NCBI GenBank assembly: GCA_009744235.1
Contig: WPHV01000020.1
Location: 1 to 41,303, forward strand
Direction: 5' to 3'
DNA: 41,303 nt
From: Gillisella vitis
GTDB lineage: Bacteria > Pseudomonadota > Alphaproteobacteria > Rhizobiales > Rhizobiaceae
Shown here: positions 1-7,919 of the stretch, piece after piece
Layout of the letters: every line of letters starts with the position of its first letter
How positions within the stretch are numbered: the stretch's first letter is position 1
Notes under the pieces: model-generated
What the model was told of the DNA's origin: nothing
Databases searched by the model: none
The model's input: only the letters and a program-made list of their open reading frames with translations
Position numbers and translations under genes: made by a program

Positions 1-47
1 GGCTCTGCCGCGGTTGTAACCGGTGGGGGGACGGGCGACTTCGCCAC

Positions 48-79
48 GCCTTCGACCGGGTGGCCACCCGGTCGAAGGC
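48..79. repeat. 32-bp perfect palindrome
   Basis: Bases 48-63 are the exact reverse complement of 64-79, with no loop (core ACCGGGTGGCCACCCGGT). No T-run follows on either side, so it is not an obvious rho-independent terminator. It could form a cruciform, be a protein-binding palindrome, or be part of a short intergenic repeat family. Confidence 0.6.
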
Positions 80-111
80 ACAGTCGCTACAATCTTACAC
101 GATTGACAATA

Positions 112-121
112 TGTAGATACA
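112..121. promoter_or_regulatory. Candidate HutC-type operator (left)
   Basis: TGTAGATACA differs at one base from the palindrome TGTATATACA, the type of site bound by HutC-like GntR repressors of hut genes. A second one-mismatch copy lies at 1550-1559 in the hutF-hutI promoter region. Assignment rests on similarity and position only. Confidence 0.35.
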
Positions 122-157
122 AGGGGGTACCTTGCGCCAATGCCAACTATGGCCCTC

Positions 158-1507
158 TCAAAACGCCGCCATCAAATCCCGCATCACGCCCGCAAATCGC
201 GCTGCAATCCGCTCTCGCGCAATATGCCGCCCGGCTTCCACCTGTTTGACACCGTCCACCCAGACACAATCGACTGCTGCGCCATTGGCAAAGAGAAAAC
301 TGTCCAAAACCTGATCTCCGCTCAAACCAAGATCATGCCGCGGCTTAAGGCTGACAACATCGGCAGGCTTACCCACCTCCAGCCCACTGTCCGCCATCAA
401 CGCAGCAGCACCACCACTCACAGCACCATCAAACAGATACCGCCCCGTTGATCCACCCGGAACAGCCATGACGTTACGGGCGCGATGAGCGAGACGTTGC
501 GAATATTCCAGCTGGCGCAACTCGTCGGCAATGCCAATCAGAATGTTGGAATCAGAGCCGACACCAAAACGCCCGCCCTGCCCCAAGAACACGTCAGCAT
601 TGAATGTGCCATCGCCCAGATTGGCCTCGGTGATCGGGCAAAGACCGGCAATGGCACCGCTCTTGGCCATCCGCACTGTTTCATCATCCGTCATATGGGT
701 AGCATGGATCAGGCACCAGCGAGTGGTGAGATCGGCATTGTCCAGCAACCATTGCACCGGGCGCTGGCCAGACCATTTGATACAGTCCTCCACTTCCTTC
801 ACCTGCTCGGCCACATGAATATGGATTGGTCCATCGAAAGAGAGCTGTTGCAGCGCTGATAATTCTTCCGGCGTCACGGCCCGCAGGCTGTGGGGGGCAA
901 TGCCCGTGACGCTACCGGGCAGATTTGATGCCGCTTTTTTCGCCCCCTCCAGCAGCTCTGCAAAACCATCGACATCATTGATAAACCGCCGCTGGCCCTC
1001 ATTGGGAGCCAGACCACCAAAGCCGGAATGGGCATAAAACACGGGCAGGAGCGTGAGGCCAATTCCAGTCTCGCTGCTCGCGGCGACGATACGTTCGGCC
1101 ATTTCGGCGCGGTTGGCAAAAGGGCTGCCATCACGGTCATGGTGGAGATAGTGAAACTCGCCCACCCGGCCAAATCCGGCCTCCAGCATTTCCACATAAA
1201 GCTGGGCGGCAATAGCCTGCATCTGCTCAGGATTCATCGTCAGCGCAAAGCGATACATCACCGTGCGCCAGCTCCAAAAACTATCATTGTCTGGCCCGCG
1301 CAATTCCGCCAGACCCGCCATACCGCGCTGAAAGGCGTGGCTGTGCAAATTGGCCATTGTGGGCAGCAACACCTCGTGCCGCTCATCGCCCGCTTGCGCC
1401 TCAACACCCTGCTCAATGGATGAAATGGCGAGGCCCGTCAGTGTCAGCCGCACATTCTTGGCCCAACCATCCGGCAGCAGCGCCTGTTTTGCGTGGAGTG
1501 TCGTCAT
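158..1507 (-). CDS. hutF: Formimidoylglutamate deiminase HutF
   Basis: This 449-aa amidohydrolase-superfamily enzyme should hydrolyse N-formimino-L-glutamate to N-formyl-L-glutamate and ammonia, the fourth step of the histidine pathway that ends with HutG. The metal-binding HxH motif is His55/His57 in NLHSHAFQRG, and further amidohydrolase motifs (HIHVAEQ, HATH, GVGSDSN) follow in order. The length matches known HutF proteins. The ATG is preceded by AGGGG at good spacing. The gene is divergent from hutI, leaving a shared 109-bp promoter region. HutF and HutI belong to the same superfamily, but HutF has the formimidoylglutamate-deiminase pattern and a separate hutI is present, so the assignment is firm. 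Confidence 0.95.
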   Translation of the reverse strand: MTTLHAKQALLPDGWAKNVRLTLTGLAISSIEQGVEAQAGDERHEVLLPTMANLHSHAFQRGMAGLAELRGPDNDSFWSWRTVMYRFALTMNPEQMQAIAAQLYVEMLEAGFGRVGEFHYLHHDRDGSPFANRAEMAERIVAASSETGIGLTLLPVFYAHSGFGGLAPNEGQRRFINDVDGFAELLEGAKKAASNLPGSVTGIAPHSLRAVTPEELSALQQLSFDGPIHIHVAEQVKEVEDCIKWSGQRPVQWLLDNADLTTRWCLIHATHMTDDETVRMAKSGAIAGLCPITEANLGDGTFNADVFLGQGGRFGVGSDSNILIGIADELRQLEYSQRLAHRARNVMAVPGGSTGRYLFDGAVSGGAAALMADSGLEVGKPADVVSLKPRHDLGLSGDQVLDSFLFANGAAVDCVWVDGVKQVEAGRHIARERIAARFAGVMRDLMAAF

Positions 1508-1549
1508 GGCTTTCCCCTCTCATTTTCTGACTTGCGCCTTGGCCCATTA

Positions 1550-1559
1550 AGTATATACA
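1550..1559. promoter_or_regulatory. Candidate HutC-type operator between hutF and hutI
   Basis: AGTATATACA, containing the perfect palindrome GTATATAC, lies midway between the divergent starts of hutF (1507) and hutI (1617). It differs by one base from TGTATATACA. A GntR-family HutC repressor released by urocanate is the usual hut regulator; no hutC gene is in this window. Confidence 0.45.
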
Positions 1560-1616
1560 TAATAGGAAAATCGGTGAGGCGCAATGCAGCCTGAACCGCA
1601 ATAACAAGGGATCAGC

Positions 1617-2870
1617 ATGACAGATCTGGATCGCATTTTCACCAATGCGCGGTTGGCAACGCTCAATCCGCAACTTTCGGGCCTCGGCATTGTTGAGGAT
1701 GGTGCGCTGATGGTGCGCGACGGGCAGATTGTTTACGCTGGCCCAATGGCCGAACTGCCCATCAGCTTGCTGAATGCCGCCGAGGTTACTGATTGCGAGG
1801 GCCGCTGGATCACTCCCGGTCTGGTGGATTGCCATACCCATCTGGTCCACGCGGGCAACCGCGCCCATGAATTTGAAATGCGGCTGGCAGGTGCGAGTTA
1901 TGAGGAAATTGCCCGGGCGGGTGGCGGCATTGTCTCTTCCGTATCAAAGGTGCAGGCGGCGAGTGAGGCGGATTTACTGCGCGAAACGCTGCCACGTCTG
2001 GATGCGCTTCTGGCCGAGGGTGTCACCACCATTGAGGTCAAATCCGGCTATGGGCTGACGGTGGACGATGAGCTGAAAATGCTGCGGGCAGCAAAAAAAC
2101 TCAGCAATACGCGCGCCGTTTCCATCACTACCACCTATCTCGGTGCTCATGCCACGCCCGCAGAGTATAAGGGCCGCAATGGTGATTTTATCCGCGAGGT
2201 GGTGCTTCCCGGTTTGACAGCCGCCCATGCAGAGCAGCTTGTTGATGCGGTAGATGGGTTTTGCGAGGGCATTGCCTTTTCACCCGCTGAAATGCACGTT
2301 GTGTTTGATGCGGCACAGGCTTTGGGCCTGCCGGTGAAACTCCATGCTGATCAGCTTTCCAATCTGTCGGGTGCTGCCCTTGCTGCCGAATATGGCGCAC
2401 TCTCAGCGGATCATCTGGAATATACCGATGCGGCAGGAGCCGATGCCATGGCGAAAGCAGGCACCGTGGCAGTGCTGCTGCCGGGTGCCTTTTACTTCAT
2501 CCGCGAGACGAAAAAGCCGCCGATTGATCTCTTTCGCCAACACGGCACCAAGATGGCGCTAGCCACCGATAACAACCCCGGCACATCGCCGCTGACCTCG
2601 CTGCTGCTGACCATGAATATGGGCGCCACCCTGTTTGGTATGACAGTGGAGGAGTGCATAGCTGGCGTGACCCGCGAGGCCGCCCGCGCACTGGGTCGGC
2701 TTGATCAGATTGGCACGCTGGAGGCCGGAAAATCGGCTGATCTTGCCATCTGGGATATTTCTGAACTGTCTGAGCTTGTCTACCGCATGGGCTTTAACCC
2801 GCTGTACCAGCGGGTGTGGCGCGGCCAAAACACAATAACAATGACGCATAACAACAAGGGGCCATTATGA
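1617..2870 (+). CDS. hutI: Imidazolonepropionase HutI
   Basis: This 417-aa zinc/iron amidohydrolase opens 4-imidazolone-5-propionate to N-formimino-L-glutamate, step three of histidine breakdown. The HxH metal motif is DCHTHLVHAGNR (His73, His75). The VKSGYG, KLHADQ and ATDNNPGTSP motifs of the family follow, and the length is typical. The start at 1617 is supported by AAGGGA about seven bases upstream. It is the first gene of the rightward hut operon, and its stop overlaps the hutH start by ATGA, suggesting translational coupling. Confidence 0.96.
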   Translation: MTDLDRIFTNARLATLNPQLSGLGIVEDGALMVRDGQIVYAGPMAELPISLLNAAEVTDCEGRWITPGLVDCHTHLVHAGNRAHEFEMRLAGASYEEIARAGGGIVSSVSKVQAASEADLLRETLPRLDALLAEGVTTIEVKSGYGLTVDDELKMLRAAKKLSNTRAVSITTTYLGAHATPAEYKGRNGDFIREVVLPGLTAAHAEQLVDAVDGFCEGIAFSPAEMHVVFDAAQALGLPVKLHADQLSNLSGAALAAEYGALSADHLEYTDAAGADAMAKAGTVAVLLPGAFYFIRETKKPPIDLFRQHGTKMALATDNNPGTSPLTSLLLTMNMGATLFGMTVEECIAGVTREAARALGRLDQIGTLEAGKSADLAIWDISELSELVYRMGFNPLYQRVWRGQNTITMTHNNKGPL

Positions 2871-4402
2871 CCATTACCCTTCACCCCGGCTCCGTGCCGC
2901 TGGCCGATCTGGCGAAAATCTATTGGCATGGTGAGCCTGCCGTTCTGGATCGCAGCTTTGATGCGGGCATTGAGCGCGCAGCAAGCCGCATTGCCGCGAT
3001 TGCTGCGGGCAATGAGCCGGTTTACGGCGTCAACACCGGCTTTGGCAAACTGGCCTCCATCAAGATTGATGCAGCCGATACCGCCACGCTTCAGCGTAAC
3101 CTCATTCTCTCTCATTGCTGCGGCGTCGGCACGCCACTGGCTGAAAATATTGTGCGGCTGATCCTGTCACTCAAGCTGATTTCGCTGGGCCGTGGCGCTT
3201 CCGGCGTGCGGCTGGAACTGGTGCGGTTGATTGAGGCCATGCTGGAAAAAGGCGTGATTCCGCTGATCCCGGAAAAGGGTTCCGTGGGGGCCTCTGGTGA
3301 TCTGGCCCCGCTGGCCCATATGGCTGCGGTGATGATGGGTGAGGCAGAAGCCTTCTATCAGGGTGAAAAACTGCCGGGCAGGATTGCGCTGGAACGCGCT
3401 GGCCTCACTCCGGTTGTTTTGGCAGCCAAGGAAGGACTGGCGCTGATCAATGGCACGCAAGCCTCGACCGCCTTGGCTTTGGCAGGCCTTTTCCGCGCCC
3501 ATCGTGCCGCGCAAGCGGCATTGATTACCGGGGCGATGTCTACGGATGCCGCCATGGGTTCCTCGGCACCGTTTACGGCCGATATTCACACCCTGCGCGG
3601 CCACAAGGGCCAGATTGATACGGCTGCAAGCTTGCGCGCCTTGCTGGAAGGCTCGGTGATCCGCCAAAGCCATCTGGATGGTGACGAGCGCGTCCAAGAC
3701 CCCTATTGCATCCGCTGCCAGCCGCAGGTGGATGGAGCCTGCCTTGATCTGCTGCGGATGACCGCCCGGACCTTGGAAATCGAGGCCAATGCAGTGACGG
3801 ATAATCCGCTGGTGCTCTCCGATGACAGTGTGGTGTCTGGCGGCAATTTCCACGCCGAGCCGGTGGCCTTTGCTGCGGACCAGATTGCCATTGCCGTGTG
3901 TGAAATCGGTGCCATTGCCCAGCGGCGTATTGCGCTGTTGGTGGACCCGGCCCTGTCCTACGGCTTGCCTGCGTTTTTGGCGAAAAGGCCGGGCCTGAAT
4001 TCCGGCCTGATGATTGCCGAAGTCACTTCTGCTGCCTTGATGAGTGAAAACAAGCAGATGGCCCATCCGGCTTCCGTGGATTCAACGCCAACGTCTGCCA
4101 ATCAGGAAGACCATGTTTCCATGGCCTGCCATGGTGCGCGGCGCCTGTTGCAAATGACCGAAAACCTGTTTGCCATCATTGGCATTGAGGCTCTCACCGC
4201 CGCCCAAGGCGTGGAATTTCGCGCACCCCTCACCACCAGCCCGGAGCTGCAAAAGGCCATGGACACCCTGCGCGCCGTTGTGCCGACGCTGGAGGAAGAT
4301 CGGTTTATGGCACCGGACTTGGCGGCAGCCAGCGCTCTGGTGGCTGATGGGGCTTTGGTGGGCAGTGTATCGGCTGGGATTTTGCCGGGGTTGGAGGGGT
4401 GA
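2867..4402 (+). CDS. hutH: Histidine ammonia-lyase HutH
   Basis: This 511-aa enzyme removes ammonia from L-histidine to give trans-urocanate, the committed step. The Ala-Ser-Gly triad that cyclises to the MIO electrophile is at residues 142-144 (GSVGASGDLAPL). The catalytic Tyr53 lies in YGVNTGFG, and the aromatic ammonia-lyase pattern continues to the C-terminus (e.g. STPTSANQEDHVSM). Length is normal. The start overlaps the end of hutI by four bases. Downstream, a 257-bp gap with a mosaic repeat separates it from hutG. Confidence 0.97.
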   Translation: MTITLHPGSVPLADLAKIYWHGEPAVLDRSFDAGIERAASRIAAIAAGNEPVYGVNTGFGKLASIKIDAADTATLQRNLILSHCCGVGTPLAENIVRLILSLKLISLGRGASGVRLELVRLIEAMLEKGVIPLIPEKGSVGASGDLAPLAHMAAVMMGEAEAFYQGEKLPGRIALERAGLTPVVLAAKEGLALINGTQASTALALAGLFRAHRAAQAALITGAMSTDAAMGSSAPFTADIHTLRGHKGQIDTAASLRALLEGSVIRQSHLDGDERVQDPYCIRCQPQVDGACLDLLRMTARTLEIEANAVTDNPLVLSDDSVVSGGNFHAEPVAFAADQIAIAVCEIGAIAQRRIALLVDPALSYGLPAFLAKRPGLNSGLMIAEVTSAALMSENKQMAHPASVDSTPTSANQEDHVSMACHGARRLLQMTENLFAIIGIEALTAAQGVEFRAPLTTSPELQKAMDTLRAVVPTLEEDRFMAPDLAAASALVADGALVGSVSAGILPGLEG

Positions 4403-4429
4403 GCGGAATGGGCGTTTTTATGTGGGGTC

Positions 4430-4630
4430 TACCCCCCTCTGGTCTGCCGACCATCTCCCCCTCAAGTGGGGAGATCGACTCGTTGAAAAGTGCGGGGCCA
4501 AATAATGGAACTCGGCATCGCGTCTTGCTGATCTCCCCCCTTGTGGGGGGTGAGGATTGGTCGGCAAAGCCGATGAAACGATCCAGCGAATCGTTTCAAA
4601 AGACGAACGCCGGCAGGACAGAGGGGGGTA
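4430..4630. repeat. Rhizobial intergenic mosaic repeat between hutH and hutG
   Basis: The element is bounded by inverted ends: TACCCCCCTCTGGTCTGCCG starts at 4430 and its near reverse complement ends at 4630. Inside are three hairpins: ATCTCCCC/GGGGAGAT (4453-4475), CCCCCC/GGGGGG (4535-4550) and TGAAACGAT/ATCGTTTCA (4574-4598). This architecture, with C-rich ends and short internal palindromes, resembles the abundant non-coding mosaic elements of rhizobial and Brucella intergenic regions. It carries no transposase and probably no gene. Short ORFs across it are low-complexity artefacts. Confidence 0.75.
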
Positions 4631-4659
4631 ACTCCAGGCGCCAAGGGAGATCATTTTAA

Positions 4660-5472
4660 ATGTCCAATGTCTTCGAAATCACCCAAGGCACATCGCCCGT
4701 CATCCTCGCCTTCCCGCACACGGGGACGGATGTGCCACCTGCCATCTGGGACCGCCTGAACGACAACGGCAAACTGCTGGCCGATACCGATTGGCATATC
4801 CACAATCTGTACAAAGACCTGTTGCCAAACGTCACCACGGTTCGCGCCACCTTCCATCGCTATGTCATTGATGCCAATCGTGATCCGGCGGGGGTGAGCC
4901 TCTATCCGGGCCAAAACACCACGGGGCTTATTCCAGAGACGGATTTTGACGGACAATCGATCTGGATTGATGGGCAGGAACCAACGCAAACGGATATTGC
5001 TGAACGTCTGGCAGCCTTTCACGCACCCTATCACGCCGCCCTTTTGGCGGAAATCGAGCGGGCAAAAGCCATCCATGGTGTGGCCGTGCTCTATGATTGC
5101 CACTCCATCCGCGCCAACATCCCCTTTCTGTTTGAAGGCAGATTGCCGGATTTCAACATCGGCACCGACATGGGCCGTACCTGTGATGCCGCCATTGAAG
5201 CGGCAACGGTGGAGATCGCGGCGTCAGCGGAAGGTTACACCTCCATCCTCAACGGTCGCTTCAAAGGCGGCTGGACAACGCGCCATTATGGCAAGCCGGA
5301 CACGGGCATTCACGCCATTCAGATGGAGTTGGCGCAAGCCTCGCACCTTGCCACCGAGGCACCGCCCTTTGCCTATGATGAAGACAGGGCGGGTCGTTTG
5401 CGCACCCATCTCAAAGCCATTCTGGAGCGGATCGAACAGATTGCGTTTCAACTGAAACAAAAGGGGGAATGA
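4660..5472 (+). CDS. hutG: N-formylglutamate amidohydrolase HutG
   Basis: This 270-aa N-formylglutamate deformylase releases formate and L-glutamate, the last step after HutF. The N-terminal ILAFPHTGTDVP segment (residues 15-26), DTDWHIHNL (42-50), YDCHS (145-149, His148 a likely metal ligand) and NGRFKGGWTTRHYG mark the FGase family, distinct from the arginase-like HutG of some bacteria. It is read in the hut operon after the mosaic repeat. The stop at 5470-5472 lies two bases before the preferred hutU start. Confidence 0.94.
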   Translation: MSNVFEITQGTSPVILAFPHTGTDVPPAIWDRLNDNGKLLADTDWHIHNLYKDLLPNVTTVRATFHRYVIDANRDPAGVSLYPGQNTTGLIPETDFDGQSIWIDGQEPTQTDIAERLAAFHAPYHAALLAEIERAKAIHGVAVLYDCHSIRANIPFLFEGRLPDFNIGTDMGRTCDAAIEAATVEIAASAEGYTSILNGRFKGGWTTRHYGKPDTGIHAIQMELAQASHLATEAPPFAYDEDRAGRLRTHLKAILERIEQIAFQLKQKGE

Positions 5473-5474
5473 TC

Positions 5475-7148
5475 ATGACCAACCCACGCCACAATATCCG
5501 CGATGTACGGGCCGCAACCGGCACGGAGCTTTCGGCGAAGAGCTGGATGACCGAAGCTCCCTTGCGCATGTTGATGAACAATCTCGACCCAGACGTAGCC
5601 GAGCGTCCGCATGAGCTGGTGGTTTATGGCGGCATTGGCCGCGCTGCCCGCACTTGGGAGGATTTTGACCGCATTGTTGCCACGCTGAAAACCCTCACCG
5701 AAGAAGAGACCCTGATTGTGCAATCAGGCAAACCAGTCGGTGTGTTCAAAACCCATAAAGATGCGCCACGGGTGCTGATTGCCAATTCCAATCTCGTGCC
5801 CCATTGGGCAACTTGGGACCATTTCAACGAGCTGGATAAGAAGGGACTGGCCATGTATGGCCAGATGACCGCAGGCTCGTGGATCTATATCGGCACGCAA
5901 GGCATTGTGCAGGGCACCTATGAAACCTTCGTGGAAGCGGGCCGTCAGCATTATAACGGCATCCTCAAAGGTAAGTGGATACTAACAGGCGGCCTCGGCG
6001 GCATGGGTGGCGCGCAGCCGCTGGCAGCCGTTATGGCCGGTGCCTGCTGCCTTGCGGTAGAATGCGATGAAACCCGTGTCGATTTTCGCCTGCGCACCCG
6101 CTATGTTGATGCCAAGGCCCACACGCTGGATGAGGCCTTAGCGCTGATTGACCAATGGACCAAGGCAGGCGAAGCCAAATCCGTGGGCCTGATTGGCAAT
6201 GCCGCCGATATTTTCCCCGAACTGGTCAAGCGCGGCATCCGTCCCGATATTGTGACAGACCAGACCTCGGCCCATGACCCGATCAATGGTTATCTGCCGT
6301 CTGGCTGGACGGTGGCCGAATGGCGTTCCAAGCAAGAGAGCGATCCGAAGGCCGTGGAGCGCGCCGCCCGTGCCTCGATGAAAGTGCATGTCGCCGCCAT
6401 GGTCGATTTCTGGAACATGGGCGTGCCCACGCTGGATTATGGCAACAATATCCGCCAAGTCGCCAAGGAAGAAGGGCTGGAAAACGCCTTTGCCTTCCCC
6501 GGCTTTGTGCCAGCCTATATCCGTCCGCTGTTTTGCCGGGGCATTGGTCCGTTCCGCTGGGCAGCCCTTTCGGGTGATCCAGAGGATATTTACAAGACCG
6601 ATGCCAAGGTGAAAGAATTGTTGCCCGACAACAAGCACCTGCACAATTGGCTGGATATGGCGCGCGAGCGCATTGCCTTCCAAGGCCTGCCTGCCCGCAT
6701 CTGCTGGGTGGGTCTGGGCGATCGCCACAAACTGGGTCTGGCCTTCAACGAAATGGTCCGCAGCGGCGAGCTAAAAGCCCCGGTGGTGATTGGCCGTGAC
6801 CATCTGGATTCCGGCTCCGTCGCCTCGCCCAACCGCGAAACCGAAGCCATGAAGGACGGCTCGGATGCCGTATCCGATTGGCCCTTGCTGAACGCGCTGC
6901 TCAATTGCGCCTCGGGTGCCACATGGGTATCGCTGCACCATGGCGGCGGTGTGGGCATGGGCTTTAGCCAGCATTCCGGCATGGTGATCTGCGCCGATGG
7001 CACCGATGATGCCGCACGGCGCTTGGAGCGGGTGTTGTGGAACGACCCGGCCACCGGCGTCATGCGCCATGCCGATGCGGGCTATGACATTGCACTGGAT
7101 TGCGCCAAGGAAAAAGGCCTGCGCCTGCCTGGCATTCTGGGCAATTGA
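5475..7148 (+). CDS. hutU: Urocanate hydratase (urocanase) HutU
   Basis: Urocanase adds water to urocanate using tightly bound NAD+ as electrophile, giving imidazolonepropionate. The NAD-binding glycine-rich stretch GGLGGMGGAQ is at residues 172-181. Cys410 in PARICWVGLGD falls at exactly the position of the conserved cysteine of the Pseudomonas putida enzyme when translation begins at 5475, giving 557 aa, the standard length. An upstream in-frame ATG at 5469 overlaps hutG but lies one base from the AAGGGGG ribosome site, so 5475 with a seven-base spacing is preferred. It is directly followed by hutD. Confidence 0.96.
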   Translation: MTNPRHNIRDVRAATGTELSAKSWMTEAPLRMLMNNLDPDVAERPHELVVYGGIGRAARTWEDFDRIVATLKTLTEEETLIVQSGKPVGVFKTHKDAPRVLIANSNLVPHWATWDHFNELDKKGLAMYGQMTAGSWIYIGTQGIVQGTYETFVEAGRQHYNGILKGKWILTGGLGGMGGAQPLAAVMAGACCLAVECDETRVDFRLRTRYVDAKAHTLDEALALIDQWTKAGEAKSVGLIGNAADIFPELVKRGIRPDIVTDQTSAHDPINGYLPSGWTVAEWRSKQESDPKAVERAARASMKVHVAAMVDFWNMGVPTLDYGNNIRQVAKEEGLENAFAFPGFVPAYIRPLFCRGIGPFRWAALSGDPEDIYKTDAKVKELLPDNKHLHNWLDMARERIAFQGLPARICWVGLGDRHKLGLAFNEMVRSGELKAPVVIGRDHLDSGSVASPNRETEAMKDGSDAVSDWPLLNALLNCASGATWVSLHHGGGVGMGFSQHSGMVICADGTDDAARRLERVLWNDPATGVMRHADAGYDIALDCAKEKGLRLPGILGN

Positions 7149-7149
7149 C

Positions 7150-7758
7150 ATGCAGATCCTGCGTCGGGAAGATTATCGCCGCATGCCCTGGAAGAACGGC
7201 CAGGGCATGACAGAGGAAATCCTGATTTTTCCGCCCGACAGTGGCCTTGGGGATTTCGATTACCGGCTGTCCATCGCCCATGTCGGCGCGGACGGCCCTT
7301 TTTCGACCTTTCCCGGTGTGGACCGCAGTATTGGATTGTTGGAAGGTGACGGCATGGTTCTGTCCCTATCAGACGGCCAAGATGTGGCACTCAAACAAGG
7401 CAGTGAACCCCTCGCCTTTTCCGGCGATTGGGCCGTTTCCAGTCGCAATCTTGGCAGCAAAACGGTGGATCTCAATATCATGACCCGGCGCAGCCGCTTT
7501 CGCCACACCATGAAAAGGGGCAATCTGGAAGTGTTGCACGGCCAGGCGACCAGGCCCAGGCCCAGGACCACGACCACGACCACGACCACGACATTGGCCA
7601 TTTTCAACGGTGATGCCACCATCATCGCCAATGGACAAACCATTTCCCTGCACCGCTTCGATACGCTGGTCTTTTCGCCAGGAGATTCACTGGACCTGAC
7701 AATCACGGCGCAGTACGATGTCTTCACCGTGACGCTGGATGCAGAACATCAAAGCTGA
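7150..7758 (+). CDS. hutD: HutD/Ves family protein
   Basis: This 202-aa protein matches the HutD (Ves) cupin-like family: an MPWKNGQGMTEE opening, FDYRLSIAHV, then GPFSTFPGVDRSIGLLEGDG. In Pseudomonas HutD has been proposed to limit hut operon expression, perhaps by binding a pathway intermediate; it is not an enzyme of the main route. The start lies one base after the hutU stop, in a reading frame that stays open upstream, so the family start motif and operon position decide it. Residues 136-149 are odd: an Arg-Pro run then nine threonines encoded by a hexanucleotide repeat, which may vary in length. It is the last gene of the operon. Confidence 0.88.
   Translation: MQILRREDYRRMPWKNGQGMTEEILIFPPDSGLGDFDYRLSIAHVGADGPFSTFPGVDRSIGLLEGDGMVLSLSDGQDVALKQGSEPLAFSGDWAVSSRNLGSKTVDLNIMTRRSRFRHTMKRGNLEVLHGQATRPRPRTTTTTTTTTLAIFNGDATIIANGQTISLHRFDTLVFSPGDSLDLTITAQYDVFTVTLDAEHQS
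7567..7593 (+). repeat. Hexanucleotide microsatellite inside hutD
   Basis: Four perfect tandem copies of ACCACG (7567-7590) plus ACA encode nine threonines. Just before them AGGCCC is repeated about 2.5 times (7552-7566), encoding Arg-Pro-Arg-Pro-Arg. Six-base units keep the frame, so slippage would change protein length without breaking the gene. Confidence 0.9.
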
Positions 7759-7919
7759 AGAAGATTGTTCCTTCTGCGACATAGAACCTTAACCTGGCAA
7801 GAATTTTAGGATAATTCTCGTGGAGAATGAACACTTGAAGCCATGAGGCATCAGGGATAGCGATGATCCTCAATGTGTGGATACATCAGCATCTTCGATG
7901 TATTCCGACCAGAGAACCA
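7759..7919 (+). promoter_or_regulatory. Promoter region of the first tetR gene
   Basis: A possible sigma-70-type promoter reads TTGAAG (7835-7840), 17 bases, TAGCGA (7858-7863), just upstream of the operator-like repeat at 7881-7903. The -10 match is weak. No terminator for hutD is obvious here. Confidence 0.3.
7881..7903. promoter_or_regulatory. Operator-like inverted repeat before tetR
   Basis: ATACATC, nine bases, GATGTAT is a perfect 7-bp inverted repeat located 16 bases before the ATG at 7920. The position suits autorepression by the TetR protein encoded downstream. It also argues that an upstream in-frame ATG at 7863, which would translate through this repeat, is not the start. Confidence 0.45.

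Larger units (their letters stand above)
1..157. other. Left-end non-coding stretch downstream of hutF
   Basis: No convincing gene lies here. It contains a 32-bp perfect palindrome (48-79) and, at 112-121, a sequence resembling a HutC operator. If the next gene to the left is read leftward, as a hut transporter or hutC would often be, this would be its promoter region, but that gene is outside the window. Confidence 0.5.

Noticed and set aside
158..4402. Many long open frames antisense or shifted to hutF, hutI and hutH (for example 485-859 plus and 3167-4066 minus)
   Set aside because: They lie wholly inside genes with clear enzyme motifs, lack ribosome sites and have shadow-like composition typical of GC-rich third-position bias.
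4399..4659. Short ORFs across the hutH-hutG gap
   Set aside because: They run through a repeat with C-rich inverted ends and hairpins; the translated products are low-complexity and unlike any family.
7552..7593. Possible short CRISPR-like or phase-switch repeat in hutD
   Set aside because: Units are six bases with no spacers, so it is a simple microsatellite; in-frame units cannot switch the gene on and off.
7863..7919. Upstream ATG giving a 219-aa first TetR protein
   Set aside because: The ribosome site is good, but the added residues do not resemble the family N-terminus and would be encoded across an operator-like inverted repeat. Kept only as an alternative start.
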